43,491 nucleotides of DNA from Methanospirillum sp. (GCA_012728895.1 JAAYEG010000001.1:1-43491); one strand, 5' to 3'. Numbered from the stretch's first letter, positions 1 through 7,566 are shown. Made by a program: numbers and translations. Notes: generated by a model not told the origin, from the sequence alone.

Positions 1-2
1 AC

Positions 3-350
3 GACAACGTCACGTTCCACCGCGTGATCGACGGGTTCATGATCCAGGGCGGAGACCCCCAGGGCACTGGCATGGGTGGTCCCGGCTACACCATCGCGGA
101 CGAGTTCCCCGCCGGCAGGCCGAACCGGAACGACCGGGGCACGATCTCGATGGCGAACGCCGGGCCGAACACCGGCGGCTCGCAGTTCTTCATCAACCTG
201 GTCGACAACAGCTACCTGGACGGCAAGCACCCGGTCTTCGGGCGGGTGACTGCGGGCATGGACGTGGTCGACGGGATCGCGAAGGTCAGGACGGACGCCA
301 ACGGCCTGCCCCTCGAGCCCGTCGTGATCACCTCGGCCCGCATGGCCTGA
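3..350 (+). CDS. Cyclophilin-type peptidyl-prolyl cis-trans isomerase (3' part)
   Basis: C-terminal 115 residues of a cyclophilin. The gene enters from the left edge of the window, so its start is not visible. Cyclophilins catalyse cis-trans isomerisation of Xaa-Pro bonds and assist folding. The visible part carries the classical core: FHRVI with the catalytic arginine, then FMIQGGDP, a GTG-MGGPGY loop, and GSQFFI with the conserved Gln-Phe-Phe. It is collinear with small single-domain microbial cyclophilins and ends normally at TGA. It looks like a free-standing cytosolic enzyme, but a signal peptide upstream of the window cannot be excluded. Confidence 0.93.
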   Translation, partial: DNVTFHRVIDGFMIQGGDPQGTGMGGPGYTIADEFPAGRPNRNDRGTISMANAGPNTGGSQFFINLVDNSYLDGKHPVFGRVTAGMDVVDGIAKVRTDANGLPLEPVVITSARMA

Positions 351-497
351 ACACCCCTCCCTTCTTCCCGGCCCCGCCCGGCAGGCCCGCCGGCGTCCGC
401 AGGACCGGGGCCTATCCGCGAAGCCCCCGCTCCGCCGGGACCACACCGACCGATGAGTTTATGGTCTCGACCCCGCAGCTGATCCGCAGGAGACGGG

Positions 498-1718
498 ATG
501 TCGTACATGGAGGTCCCGGAGGCCTCCCCGGCCCGGGTCCCGCGCGGGACCTGCAAGCTCTTCGGGGCGATCAAGGCGATCGGCACGATCCGAAAGAGCG
601 CCGTCCTTGTCCACGGCCCCAGGGGGTGCGTCTACCACATCAACTACATCCTGGGAATGCGGGGCGACCGCCCGTCGGAGGTCTACACGACCGCGCTCGA
701 CGAGCACGACGTGATCTTCGGCTCGGAGGACCGGCTCAGGGAGGCGATCGAGTACCTGGACCGCGCTCTTTGCCCCGAGCTGATCTTCGTCCTCTCCTGC
801 TGCGCCTCCGAGATCATCGGCGAGGACGTCGCGTGCGCCTCCCGCGAGGCTTCGACAGGCGCGAGGGTGGTCGCCATCGCGGCAGGAGGCTTCGAAGGGG
901 ACTTTCACGACGGCTACAGCGAGACCCTCCGGCAGCTCGTGGACCAGCTCGCCCGGGCGACGGTCCGGGTCGACCCCCTCGCCGTCAACCTGGTCGGCAT
1001 GCTCCGGGCCGGGCCCGACCTCGAAGACCTGCGGCAGCTCCTCTCGCTCACCGGTGCGAGGGTGAACGCGGTCCTCACGGCGGGGGCCTCGCTGGCGGAA
1101 CTCGAGCGGCTCAGTGACGCCGCGCTCAACATCGTCGTCTGCGAGCCCTCGGGGACGGAGGCGGCGAGAAGGCTCGAAGACCGGTTCGGGACCCCCTGGA
1201 TCGTCGAGGAGTTTCCGATGGGACAAAAGGCAACGACGGGGTTCCTGGAGCGGGTGGCGCGAGCGCTGGGGCTCCCGGCGGGGACCTCGCATCTCCCCGC
1301 CGAGGAGGTACCTGACCTGAAGGCCCTCAGGGAGAAACGGATCGCGATTGTCAGCGGCCCCACCCGCGCGGTGGCGGTAACCCGCCTGCTCGCGGCGCAC
1401 GGCGCTCTCCCCAGGCTGGTCGCGGTCGAGTTCGACCCGTCCGTGCGGGAGCGGATCGAGCGGATGCTCGGATCCGCCGGAGAGGTGCTGATCGAGCCGG
1501 ACCACGAACGCATCGTCGAGAAGCTCAGGGAGCATGGGATCGACCTGCTGATAGGGGGGATGCTGGAGCTGCCCGTCGCTAGATCGCTCGGGATCGGGCA
1601 CGTCGACGTCATGCACGGGAGCCAGCGGACCGTGGGGGTTCCCGGCGCGGAGAACCTCCTACGGCTCCTCTGCAGGGCGGCGCGCGAGGTGCCCACCCCA
1701 TCCTCCCAGCCCCGGTGA
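498..1718 (+). CDS. Nitrogenase component 1-like oxidoreductase subunit (NifD/NflD/CfbD superfamily)
   Basis: A 406-residue protein of the nitrogenase molybdenum-iron/protochlorophyllide-reductase superfamily. The three cysteine sites that hold the P-cluster or 4Fe-4S equivalent are visible: C19 in GTCKLFGA, C44 in HGPRGC and C101/C102 in SCCASEIIGED. The C-terminal part ends with a DVMHGSQRTVG segment. Members receive electrons from a NifH-like ATPase, but no nifH-like or second component-1 gene lies nearby. The protein is shorter than true NifD/NifK (about 450-520 residues). CfbD of coenzyme F430 synthesis belongs to the same superfamily, but as I recall it lacks the first cysteine site, so I do not assign it. 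Start: AGGAGA at 488-493 before ATG 498, with a TATA-like GTTTATG about 40 bp upstream. Family secure, substrate unknown. Confidence 0.82.
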   Translation: MSYMEVPEASPARVPRGTCKLFGAIKAIGTIRKSAVLVHGPRGCVYHINYILGMRGDRPSEVYTTALDEHDVIFGSEDRLREAIEYLDRALCPELIFVLSCCASEIIGEDVACASREASTGARVVAIAAGGFEGDFHDGYSETLRQLVDQLARATVRVDPLAVNLVGMLRAGPDLEDLRQLLSLTGARVNAVLTAGASLAELERLSDAALNIVVCEPSGTEAARRLEDRFGTPWIVEEFPMGQKATTGFLERVARALGLPAGTSHLPAEEVPDLKALREKRIAIVSGPTRAVAVTRLLAAHGALPRLVAVEFDPSVRERIERMLGSAGEVLIEPDHERIVEKLREHGIDLLIGGMLELPVARSLGIGHVDVMHGSQRTVGVPGAENLLRLLCRAAREVPTPSSQPR

Positions 1719-1790
1719 AGAGCGCCGGCGGGGCCCGAAGCCCCCGGTGGAACCCGGTGTAACGGCCCCCCCGCTCGTTCGCATACACGC

Positions 1791-1800
1791 AAATATTTAT
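1791..1800 (+). promoter_or_regulatory. TATA box for the thioredoxin-led operon
   Basis: AAATATTTAT stands out in GC-rich sequence 41 bp before the thioredoxin ATG. This spacing predicts transcription starting near 1820 and a short leader that contains GAGGCG at 1830-1835. It probably drives the five overlapping or closely spaced genes up to 5324. Confidence 0.7.
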
Positions 1801-1840
1801 CACTTCTTTCGGCGAGAGATCCTGATAACGAGGCGAAATA

Positions 1841-2116
1841 ATGAGTAAACCGGTACTTATCGACTTTTACGCCGAATGGTGCGGGCCCTGCAAGATGCAG
1901 ACCCCGATCATCGAGAAGGTGAAAGAGGCCTTGGGCGACCAGATCGAGGTCCGCACGCTCGACGTCGACCAGCACATGAAAGAGGCCCAGGACTACCGGA
2001 TCGCCGTGGTCCCCACGCTCGTGATCGAAAAGGACGGCAAGGTTATCCGGCGGCTCGAGGGCGTCACCGGCGCCGCCGAGCTCCAGCAGATCCTGGCGCC
2101 GCTCGTCGCGGAGTGA
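1841..2116 (+). CDS. trx: Thioredoxin
   Basis: A 91-residue minimal thioredoxin. WCGPC has redox cysteines C14 and C17, and the cis-proline is P58 in VVPT. The short length is typical of archaeal thioredoxins. It reduces disulfides in target proteins in the cytosol; in methanogens the electron source may be an F420- or ferredoxin-linked reductase, not visible here. It is the first gene of a run whose next member starts at GTG 2113, overlapping its TGA. The start is ATG 1841, preceded by a GAGGCG ribosome-binding site. Confidence 0.95.
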   Translation: MSKPVLIDFYAEWCGPCKMQTPIIEKVKEALGDQIEVRTLDVDQHMKEAQDYRIAVVPTLVIEKDGKVIRRLEGVTGAAELQQILAPLVAE

Positions 2117-2844
2117 GGACCGGCGCTCCCTGCGCGCCGGTTCCCGGTGCGGCGCAACCCGGAGGGATCATTCTGCCCGGCACCGTTCCCGACGCCGAAC
2201 GGGTCTCCGCCGTCGTGGACGCCCTCCGCCGGCGCTACGTGCAGATGGAGTGGTGGGCCGCACCACCCGAGGAGGTGATGATCGGGGCGGTCCTGGTCCA
2301 GCAGACACGCTGGGAGAACGTCGAGCGGGCGATCGGGGAGCTCCGCGCCGCGGGACTCCTCTCCCTCCCGGCGATCGACCGGGCGCCTGCGGAGGAGATC
2401 GAGCGGGCCGTGCGGTGCTCCGGCTTCTTCCGGGTGAAGACCCGGCGGTTGAAGGCCCTCGCGCGCCACGTGCTCGCCGAGTACGGATCGGCGGAAGAGA
2501 TGGCCCGGGCGGAGACCGCAGCGCTTCGCCGCGGGCTCCTTCTGGTCCCGGGCGTCGGCGAGGAGACGGCCGACGCGATCCTCTGTTACGCGTTCTCGCG
2601 GTGCACCTTCGTGGTCGACGCCTACACCCGCCGCGTGGCGTCCTGCGCCGGGATCGAGGCCTCTCCCAGACAGCTCCGCGCCCTCTTCGAGGCCGTCCTG
2701 CCCCGCGAGAATGCCCGGTACCGCGAGACCCATGCCCATATCGTGGAGTACGGCAAAAAGGATTGCAGCAGAAGGCGGTGCGACGCATGTTTGATACGGA
2801 GTTTGAAAGGATCGGACAGCGACTCGCATGCGAGGGGCTCGTGA
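2113..2844 (+). CDS. Endonuclease III-like HhH-GPD DNA glycosylase
   Basis: HhH-GPD superfamily glycosylase related to EndoIII and the MagIII group, a cytosolic base-excision enzyme. The helix-hairpin-helix reads VPGVGEETAD and the catalytic aspartate is D169 in FVVDAYTRRV. The EndoIII lysine position in the hairpin is a glutamate (GVGEET), which suggests a monofunctional glycosylase without AP-lyase activity. The C-terminal cluster motif is incomplete: C218-x4-C223-x2-C226 with no fourth cysteine. GTG 2113 overlaps the thioredoxin stop, but GGAGGG at 2161-2166 suggests translation could instead begin at a non-ATG codon near 2170-2173, which fits family length better. The 3' end overlaps the aldolase gene by 58 bp. 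The damaged base recognised is unknown. Confidence 0.85.
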   Translation: MRTGAPCAPVPGAAQPGGIILPGTVPDAERVSAVVDALRRRYVQMEWWAAPPEEVMIGAVLVQQTRWENVERAIGELRAAGLLSLPAIDRAPAEEIERAVRCSGFFRVKTRRLKALARHVLAEYGSAEEMARAETAALRRGLLLVPGVGEETADAILCYAFSRCTFVVDAYTRRVASCAGIEASPRQLRALFEAVLPRENARYRETHAHIVEYGKKDCSRRRCDACLIRSLKGSDSDSHARGS

Positions 2845-3323
2845 GCGCGAGCGCCGGCAACCTCTCGGTGCGCAGCGGGGACGGGCTCGCGATCTCCCGG
2901 GCGGGGTGCTACCTGGAGGAGCCGGGCGCCCCCGTCCAGGTACCGATGACGGGAGCCGTGCCCCCGGGGACGTCCTCGGAGTACCGCGTCCACCGGGCCG
3001 TCTACCGCGCGACGCCCTACCGGGCGATCGTCCACGCCCACCCCGTCCACGCGGTGGCGGCCTCGTTCCTCTTCGACGAGATCGTGCCGCTGGACTCGGA
3101 GGGCGAACTGCGCTGCCCCCGCATCCCGGTCGTCTCGGGCCCGCCGGGCTCGGACGATCTGGCCGAGGCGGTCGCGGGAGGGCTCGAAAAGGCCCCGGTC
3201 GTGATCTCGCGCGGTCACGGGACCTTCGCCGGCGGGGCGACGCTCCACGAGGCCTACCACTACACCGCGCTCGCCGAGCACGCCTGCCGGATCCTCCTCA
3301 TTCTCGGGGCGCAGGGTCGATGA
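2787..3323 (+). CDS. Class II aldolase (fuculose-phosphate aldolase type), probable 5-deoxy-sugar salvage
   Basis: A 178-residue class II aldolase/AraD-FucA family enzyme. The GN-S motif is at residues 24-27, the likely catalytic acid is E65, and zinc ligands are H83, H85 (HAHPVH) and H144 (RGHGTF). These enzymes cleave ketose 1-phosphates to dihydroxyacetone phosphate and an aldehyde. MTI phosphorylase and 5'-deoxyadenosine deaminase lie directly downstream, so the likely substrate is 5-deoxyribulose 1-phosphate or its methylthio analogue, giving lactaldehyde or methylthioacetaldehyde; this is inference. ATG 2787 preserves the conserved FERIGQRL N-terminus. A later GTG at 2841 would remove it. 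The stop overlaps the next gene as ATGA. Confidence 0.88.
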   Translation: MFDTEFERIGQRLACEGLVSASAGNLSVRSGDGLAISRAGCYLEEPGAPVQVPMTGAVPPGTSSEYRVHRAVYRATPYRAIVHAHPVHAVAASFLFDEIVPLDSEGELRCPRIPVVSGPPGSDDLAEAVAGGLEKAPVVISRGHGTFAGGATLHEAYHYTALAEHACRILLILGAQGR

Positions 3324-4000
3324 CGGGCCGGCTCGCGGTCATCGGCGGCACGAGCCTCATCGACTGCAACCTGCCGCCCCTCGAGCCCCGCGCCGTGCAG
3401 ACCCCCTACGGTGCCGCGACCCTCCTCGAGGGTCGCGAGACCCTGCTGCTCCAGCGTCACCGGGAGGGCCGGCCGCCGCACCGGATCAACCACCGGGCCC
3501 ACCTCGCGGCGCTCGCCCTGCTCGGGGCCGACCGGGTCGTGCTGATCGGCTCGACGGGCTCGCTCCGGCGGGAGATCCCGCCAGGGTCCCTTCTCGTCCC
3601 GGGAGAATACGCCTCGCTCGCGCCGATCCCGACGGTCCACGACCACGCGATCGTCCACGCCTCGCCCGGCTTCTCGCCGGGGCTCTCGGAGAGGCTCGCG
3701 GCGATCGCACCCGGCGCGTCCCGGGGCGGCGTCTACGTCCAGACGCCGGGCCCCCGGCTCGAGACGCGCAGAGAGATTCGGGCGCTCGCCGCCTGGGGCG
3801 ACGTCGTCGGGATGACCTGCGCGTCCGAGGCCGCGCTCGCGAACGAGCTCGGGCTCGAGGTGGCCGCGCTCTGCACCGTCGACAACTACGCGAACGGGAT
3901 CGGGGACCGGGAGGTCTCGTTCGAGGCCGTCGTCGCGGCGGCGCGGGCCAACTGCGAACGGACAGGGGCGATCGTGGCCCGGATCATGCGGGAGCTCTGA
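3320..4000 (+). CDS. S-methyl-5'-thioinosine phosphorylase (MTAP/PNP family)
   Basis: A 226-residue purine nucleoside phosphorylase of the MTAP/MTIP family. It has the VIGGTSL phosphate loop, RHREG and PPHRINHRAH motifs, the GMTCASEA segment around M165, and DNYANG at 188-193. Adenosine-type MTAP usually places aspartates at the base-binding position. The asparagine-rich DNYANG favours 6-oxopurines, consistent with a phosphorylase acting on methylthioinosine or 5'-deoxyinosine. The following deaminase gene would produce exactly those substrates. ATG 3320 overlaps the aldolase TGA. The next ATG lies 4 bp after its own stop, so translational coupling is likely. A guanosine/inosine phosphorylase role cannot be excluded. 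Confidence 0.87.
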   Translation: MTGRLAVIGGTSLIDCNLPPLEPRAVQTPYGAATLLEGRETLLLQRHREGRPPHRINHRAHLAALALLGADRVVLIGSTGSLRREIPPGSLLVPGEYASLAPIPTVHDHAIVHASPGFSPGLSERLAAIAPGASRGGVYVQTPGPRLETRREIRALAAWGDVVGMTCASEAALANELGLEVAALCTVDNYANGIGDREVSFEAVVAAARANCERTGAIVARIMREL

Positions 4001-4004
4001 TGGG

Positions 4005-5324
4005 ATGACAGACAGCGAGGTCTTCGAGACGGGGTCGCCGCTCCTGGTCAGGGGTGTGCGGCACCGGAACCGGGTCGTCGACATCGTGGTCGGCGACGAC
4101 GGGATCATCGCTGCGATAGGCGAAAACGCGGGGCAGCAGCACGAGGCGGACCGCGTGATCGAGGGGGCGGGACGAATCCTTCTGCCGGGCCTCGTGAACA
4201 CCCACACCCACGCGGCGATGACGCTCCTGCGCGGGTACGCGGACGACATGCCGCTCCAGCCCTGGCTCGCCGAGCGGATCTGGCCGCTCGAGAGCCACCT
4301 GGACGCAGACGACGTCTACTGGGGGACGCGGCTCGCCTGCCTGGAGATGATCACGACCGGCACGGTCGGGTTCAACGACATGTACTTCTTCATGGACGCC
4401 GCGGCGCGGGCCGTGGACGAGGCGGGGCTGCGGGCACAGCTCAGTTACGGTTTCATCGACCTGGGCGACCCCGGCAGGCGCGAGCAGGAGCAGCGGGCCA
4501 CGGAGGGGCTCGCGGACGCGGTGGCCCGGATGAACAACCCGCGTATCTCGGTCGCCGTCGGCCCCCACGCGGTCTATACGGTATCGCCGGAGGGGCTCGA
4601 CTGGTGCGCCGGGTTCGCCCTCGAGCGCGGGCTCGGGGTCCACGTCCACCTGGCCGAGACCGAGCAGGAGGTCCGCGATGCCGTCGCGCAGGCCGGAATG
4701 CGGCCCGCCCGGCTCCTCGACGAGGCCGGGCTGCTCGGCCCGCGGACGGTCGCCGCCCACGGCTGCTGGCTCGAGCCGGACGAGTGCCGGCTCCTCGCCG
4801 AGCGCGGAACGGCTGTCTCGCACAATCCGTCTTCCAACATGAAGCTGGCGACCGGGCGGGCGATGCCCTACCCGGCCCTGAGGGCGGCGGGGACGCGGGT
4901 CGCCCTCGGCACGGACGGCTGCGCCTCGAACAACGGCCTGGACCTCTTCGGCGAGATGAAGACGGCGGCCCTCCTCCAGAAGTTCGCCTGGAACGACCCG
5001 ACCGTGCTCCCGGCCCGGGAGACCCTCGCTCTTGCCACCCGCAACGCCCACGCGGCGCTCGGGTTCCCCGGGGGGCGGCTCGAACCCGGCATGCCGGCCG
5101 ACCTGGTCCTGCTCGAGACCAGGACCCCCTGCAACACCCCGCTCCACAACCCGGTCTCGAACGCGGTCTACGCCTGCACGGGCACGGTGGTCAGCACGAC
5201 CGTATGCGCCGGGCGGGTGCTGATGCACGAGAGAGTCGTCCCGGGGGCCGGGGAGATCCTCGCCGGCGCCGCCCGCGCGGCGGCTGAGCTGATCGCCAAG
5301 AGCCGGGGAGAGGCCGACGACTGA
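4005..5324 (+). CDS. dadD: 5'-deoxyadenosine / S-adenosylhomocysteine / MTA deaminase (amidohydrolase)
   Basis: A 439-residue metal-dependent amidohydrolase of the MtaD/DadD group. Metal and catalytic residues are visible: H67 and H69 (NTHTH), H215 (HLAE), H252 (AHG) and D304 (GTDGCASNN). This family hydrolytically deaminates 5'-deoxyadenosine, SAH and methylthioadenosine to inosine analogues. 5'-Deoxyadenosine is a by-product of radical-SAM enzymes, abundant in methanogens, and SAH of methyltransferases. It is the last gene of the thioredoxin-led run, and with the two genes before it forms a plausible salvage route. The enzyme needed between phosphorylase and aldolase, an MtnA-type sugar isomerase, is not in the window. 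Confidence 0.9.
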   Translation: MTDSEVFETGSPLLVRGVRHRNRVVDIVVGDDGIIAAIGENAGQQHEADRVIEGAGRILLPGLVNTHTHAAMTLLRGYADDMPLQPWLAERIWPLESHLDADDVYWGTRLACLEMITTGTVGFNDMYFFMDAAARAVDEAGLRAQLSYGFIDLGDPGRREQEQRATEGLADAVARMNNPRISVAVGPHAVYTVSPEGLDWCAGFALERGLGVHVHLAETEQEVRDAVAQAGMRPARLLDEAGLLGPRTVAAHGCWLEPDECRLLAERGTAVSHNPSSNMKLATGRAMPYPALRAAGTRVALGTDGCASNNGLDLFGEMKTAALLQKFAWNDPTVLPARETLALATRNAHAALGFPGGRLEPGMPADLVLLETRTPCNTPLHNPVSNAVYACTGTVVSTTVCAGRVLMHERVVPGAGEILAGAARAAAELIAKSRGEADD

Positions 5325-5348
5325 GGAGAGAACGGCCGGGCAGGGGGC

Positions 5349-7049
5349 TCAGGCCGTCTCGATCCGTGAGGCATCCTCGAGTCCGAGCTCGTCGATCGAG
5401 ATCTCCCGCATCCTGAACTTCTGGATCTTGCCCGAGACCGACATCGGGAAGTCGTCGACGAACTTTACGTACCGCGGGATCTTGAAGTTCGCGATCTTCC
5501 CGACACAGAACTCCCGGATTTCGTCTTCGGTGGCGCTCTCTTTCTCCCTGAGCATGATCCAGGCCATCAGCTCCTCGCCGTACTTCGTGTCGGGCACGCC
5601 GATCACGTAGACATCGCTCACCTTCGGGTGGTGGTGGAGGAACTCCTCGATCTCGCGGGGGTAGATGTTCTCGCCGCCGCGGATCACCATGTCCTTGAGA
5701 CGCCCCTCGATCTTGAGATACCCCTCCTCGTCCAGAGTCCCAAGGTCGCCCGTGTGGTTCCAGCCGTTCCGGTCGAGCGTCAGGTGCGTGGCGGAGGGAT
5801 TGTTGTAGTAGCACTTCATGACCATGTACCCGCGCGCGCAGATCTCCCCGACCTCCCCGCGCGGAAGGATCTTCCCCGTCGCCGGGTCGATGATCTTCAC
5901 TTCGGCGTGGGGGAAGGCCCGCCCCACGGTCGAGACCCGCCGTTCGATGGGATCGCTGGTGGTTGTCATCGTGATCCCGGGGGAGGTCTCGGTCTGGCCG
6001 TAGACGATCACGATCTCGGACATGTTCATCCGGGTGTTCACCTGCTTCATGACCTCGACGGGGCAGGGCGAGCCGGCCATGATCCCGGTCCGGAGGCTGC
6101 CCATGTAGTAGTTCGAGAAGTTGGGGTGAGCGAGCTCGGCGATGAACATGGTCGGGACGCCGTGGAGCGCCGTGCACCGCTCGTCCTGGATCGTCCGGAG
6201 CACGGACTCGGCGTCGAAGGCCGGGGAGGGGAGGACCATGGCCGAGCCGTGGGTCATGCAGGCCATGTTCGAGAGGACCATCCCGAAGCAGTGGTAGAAC
6301 GGGACCGGGATGCAGAGCCGGTCCCTCTCGGAGAAGCGCATCCCCTCGCCGATGATGAAGCCGTTGTTGAGGACGCTGTGGTGGCTCAGCACGACCCCCT
6401 TGGGGAACCCGGTGGTGCCGCTCGTGTACTGGATGTTGACCGGGTCGTCGAAGTCGAGCGACGCCGCCCGCGCGGCGAGCTCGTCCTGGTTGACCCCGCG
6501 CCCTTTCTCGACCACCTCGCTCCAGCGGAACATCCCGTTATACGGGATCTCGCCCGCGAAGATCGCGTTCCTGAGGAACGGGAACTTTTCGGACTGGATC
6601 CGGCCGGCCTTGCAGTCGAAGGCCTCGGGGCAGGCCTCGTAGAACATCCCGACGTAGTCCGAGGTCTTGAACCGTCCCTGGATGATCACGGTCTGGACCT
6701 CGGACTGGCGGAGCGCGTACTCGAGCTCGTACGTCCGGTAGGCCGGGTTGATGTTGACCAGGATCGCGCCGATCTTCGCGGTCGCGACCTGGGTCACGAT
6801 CCATTCTGCATGGTTCATCATCCAGATCCCGACGCGATCGCCCCTCTCCACGCCGAGCGCCATCAGGCCCCGGGCGAGCGCCTCCACCTGCTCGTGGAGG
6901 TCGCGGTAGGTCCAGCGGATCCCCTGGTGGACCGAGACGACGGCATCGGCACCGGGATATCGGCCGGCGACCTCGTCGAACATCTCTCCGATCGTCTTCC
7001 CGATCAGGGGCACCTCGGAGGTGCCGGTCGCGTAGCTGATCAACCCCAT
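5349..7049 (-). CDS. Acyl-CoA synthetase (AMP-forming, ACSF2/FadD-like)
   Basis: A 566-residue ANL-superfamily adenylating ligase that activates a carboxylic acid to acyl-AMP and then acyl-CoA. Motifs: YTSGTTGFPKG (P-loop), YGQTE, the NHTGDLG aspartate region, GRLKDMVIRGGENIYP hinge and the C-terminal SGKIQK catalytic lysine. The N-terminus (SYATGTSEVPL) and overall layout resemble bacterial medium-chain ACSF2-type synthetases more than archaeal acetyl-CoA synthetases, so acquisition from bacteria is plausible. The open frame extends upstream of ATG 7049, but that extension is low-complexity Pro/Arg and lies beyond the promoter. It is convergent with the deaminase gene, 24 bp apart. The chain length of the substrate cannot be told. 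Confidence 0.9.
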   Translation of the reverse strand: MGLISYATGTSEVPLIGKTIGEMFDEVAGRYPGADAVVSVHQGIRWTYRDLHEQVEALARGLMALGVERGDRVGIWMMNHAEWIVTQVATAKIGAILVNINPAYRTYELEYALRQSEVQTVIIQGRFKTSDYVGMFYEACPEAFDCKAGRIQSEKFPFLRNAIFAGEIPYNGMFRWSEVVEKGRGVNQDELAARAASLDFDDPVNIQYTSGTTGFPKGVVLSHHSVLNNGFIIGEGMRFSERDRLCIPVPFYHCFGMVLSNMACMTHGSAMVLPSPAFDAESVLRTIQDERCTALHGVPTMFIAELAHPNFSNYYMGSLRTGIMAGSPCPVEVMKQVNTRMNMSEIVIVYGQTETSPGITMTTTSDPIERRVSTVGRAFPHAEVKIIDPATGKILPRGEVGEICARGYMVMKCYYNNPSATHLTLDRNGWNHTGDLGTLDEEGYLKIEGRLKDMVIRGGENIYPREIEEFLHHHPKVSDVYVIGVPDTKYGEELMAWIMLREKESATEDEIREFCVGKIANFKIPRYVKFVDDFPMSVSGKIQKFRMREISIDELGLEDASRIETA

Positions 7050-7072
7050 TCCCTGAGAGGTTGACGACGGCT

Positions 7073-7081
7073 GGATATAGT
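7073..7081 (-). promoter_or_regulatory. TATA box for acyl-CoA synthetase gene
   Basis: Read on the minus strand, ACTATATCC is centred about 28 bp before ATG 7049, the spacing expected if transcription starts at or very near the start codon. No strong ribosome-binding site lies between, so a leaderless or nearly leaderless mRNA is likely. Confidence 0.55.
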
Positions 7082-7373
7082 AGTGATGCCGGGGTGCCGG
7101 CCCCCGCCGCCCGCGAGGCGCGTTCCCGGGAACCCTCCCCGCGGAGGGGGAGGGCGGGAGAGGGGAGAGCCGGCCCGGGGGGGGCTCATACCGGGGAGTC
7201 GTCCTGAGACTGGAGGGGGTCGTGTCCGGGCGAACCCCGGCGGGGCCCAGGCCAGGAACCCGCCCGGTCCCCGGGACCGAGAAGAGAACCTGCCGCCCGC
7301 GGGGAGGGGGATCGGGCTCCCCGGACACCCGCGGGAGGCGGGCCCGTCCGGGCCGGAGCAGGACGACGACAAT
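7082..7373. other. Intergenic, no gene seen
   Basis: Very GC-rich purine- and pyrimidine-skewed sequence between divergent transcription units. Open frames here are low-complexity Pro/Arg/Gly and lack conserved features. Nothing else is recognised. Confidence 0.5.
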
Positions 7374-7383
7374 CATTTTATGC
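7374..7383 (+). promoter_or_regulatory. TATA box for tRNA-Trp
   Basis: CATTTTATGC in otherwise GC-rich sequence, about 30 bp before the first tRNA nucleotide, as expected for an archaeal stable-RNA promoter. Confidence 0.5.
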
Positions 7384-7410
7384 TTCTTCGACGACTTTGG
7401 TACCTGCACC

Positions 7411-7560
7411 GGGGTCGTGGCCTAGTCCGGAATGGCGACGGGCTCCAGCGGTCTCGTGCGGGTGATGAACAATGGGTCTCCTGATTCGTGATGACCCGTT
7501 GGAGCACTGACGCACATCGGAGAGACCCGTCGATCGTGAGTTCAAATCTCACCGACCCCA
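7411..7560 (+). tRNA. tRNA-Trp (anticodon CCA) with a 76-nt intron
   Basis: Acceptor GGGGTCG (7411-7417) pairs with CGACCCC (7553-7559), discriminator A at 7560, CCA not encoded. The anticodon stem is ACGGG (7438-7442) with CCCGT (7526-7530), anticodon CCA at 7445-7447, T-arm 7536-7552. The intron is 7449-7524, between positions 37 and 38. The splice sites form a canonical bulge-helix-bulge: 4-bp central helix 7443-7446 with 7519-7522, and two 3-nt bulges at 7447-7449 and 7523-7525. This is the substrate shape of the archaeal splicing endonuclease. A T-run at 7563-7566 may terminate transcription. Confidence 0.95.
7456..7515 (+). ncRNA. Box C/D guide RNA inside the tRNA-Trp intron
   Basis: The intron holds a complete C/D RNA: box C GTGATGA 7462-7468, D' CTGA 7481-7484, C' GTGATGA 7488-7494, D CTGA 7507-7510, closed by GTGCG 7456-7460 with CGCAC 7511-7515. 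The D guide (7498-7505) pairs with 7442-7449. The fifth nucleotide before box D, G7502, faces C34. The D' guide (7472-7480) pairs with 7522-7530, and its fifth nucleotide, G7476, faces C39. Both duplexes span exon-intron borders, so methylation must precede splicing. This matches the known archaeal pre-tRNA-Trp system that 2'-O-methylates positions 34 and 39. Confidence 0.93.
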
Positions 7561-7566
7561 CGTTTT

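Noticed and set aside
498-1718. Firm assignment as CfbD of coenzyme F430 synthesis
   Set aside because: The first cysteine site and insertions do not match what I recall of CfbD; left at superfamily level.
7050-7409. N-terminal extension of the acyl-CoA synthetase frame
   Set aside because: Low-complexity Pro/Arg sequence lying upstream of the TATA box; ATG 7049 gives the family N-terminus.
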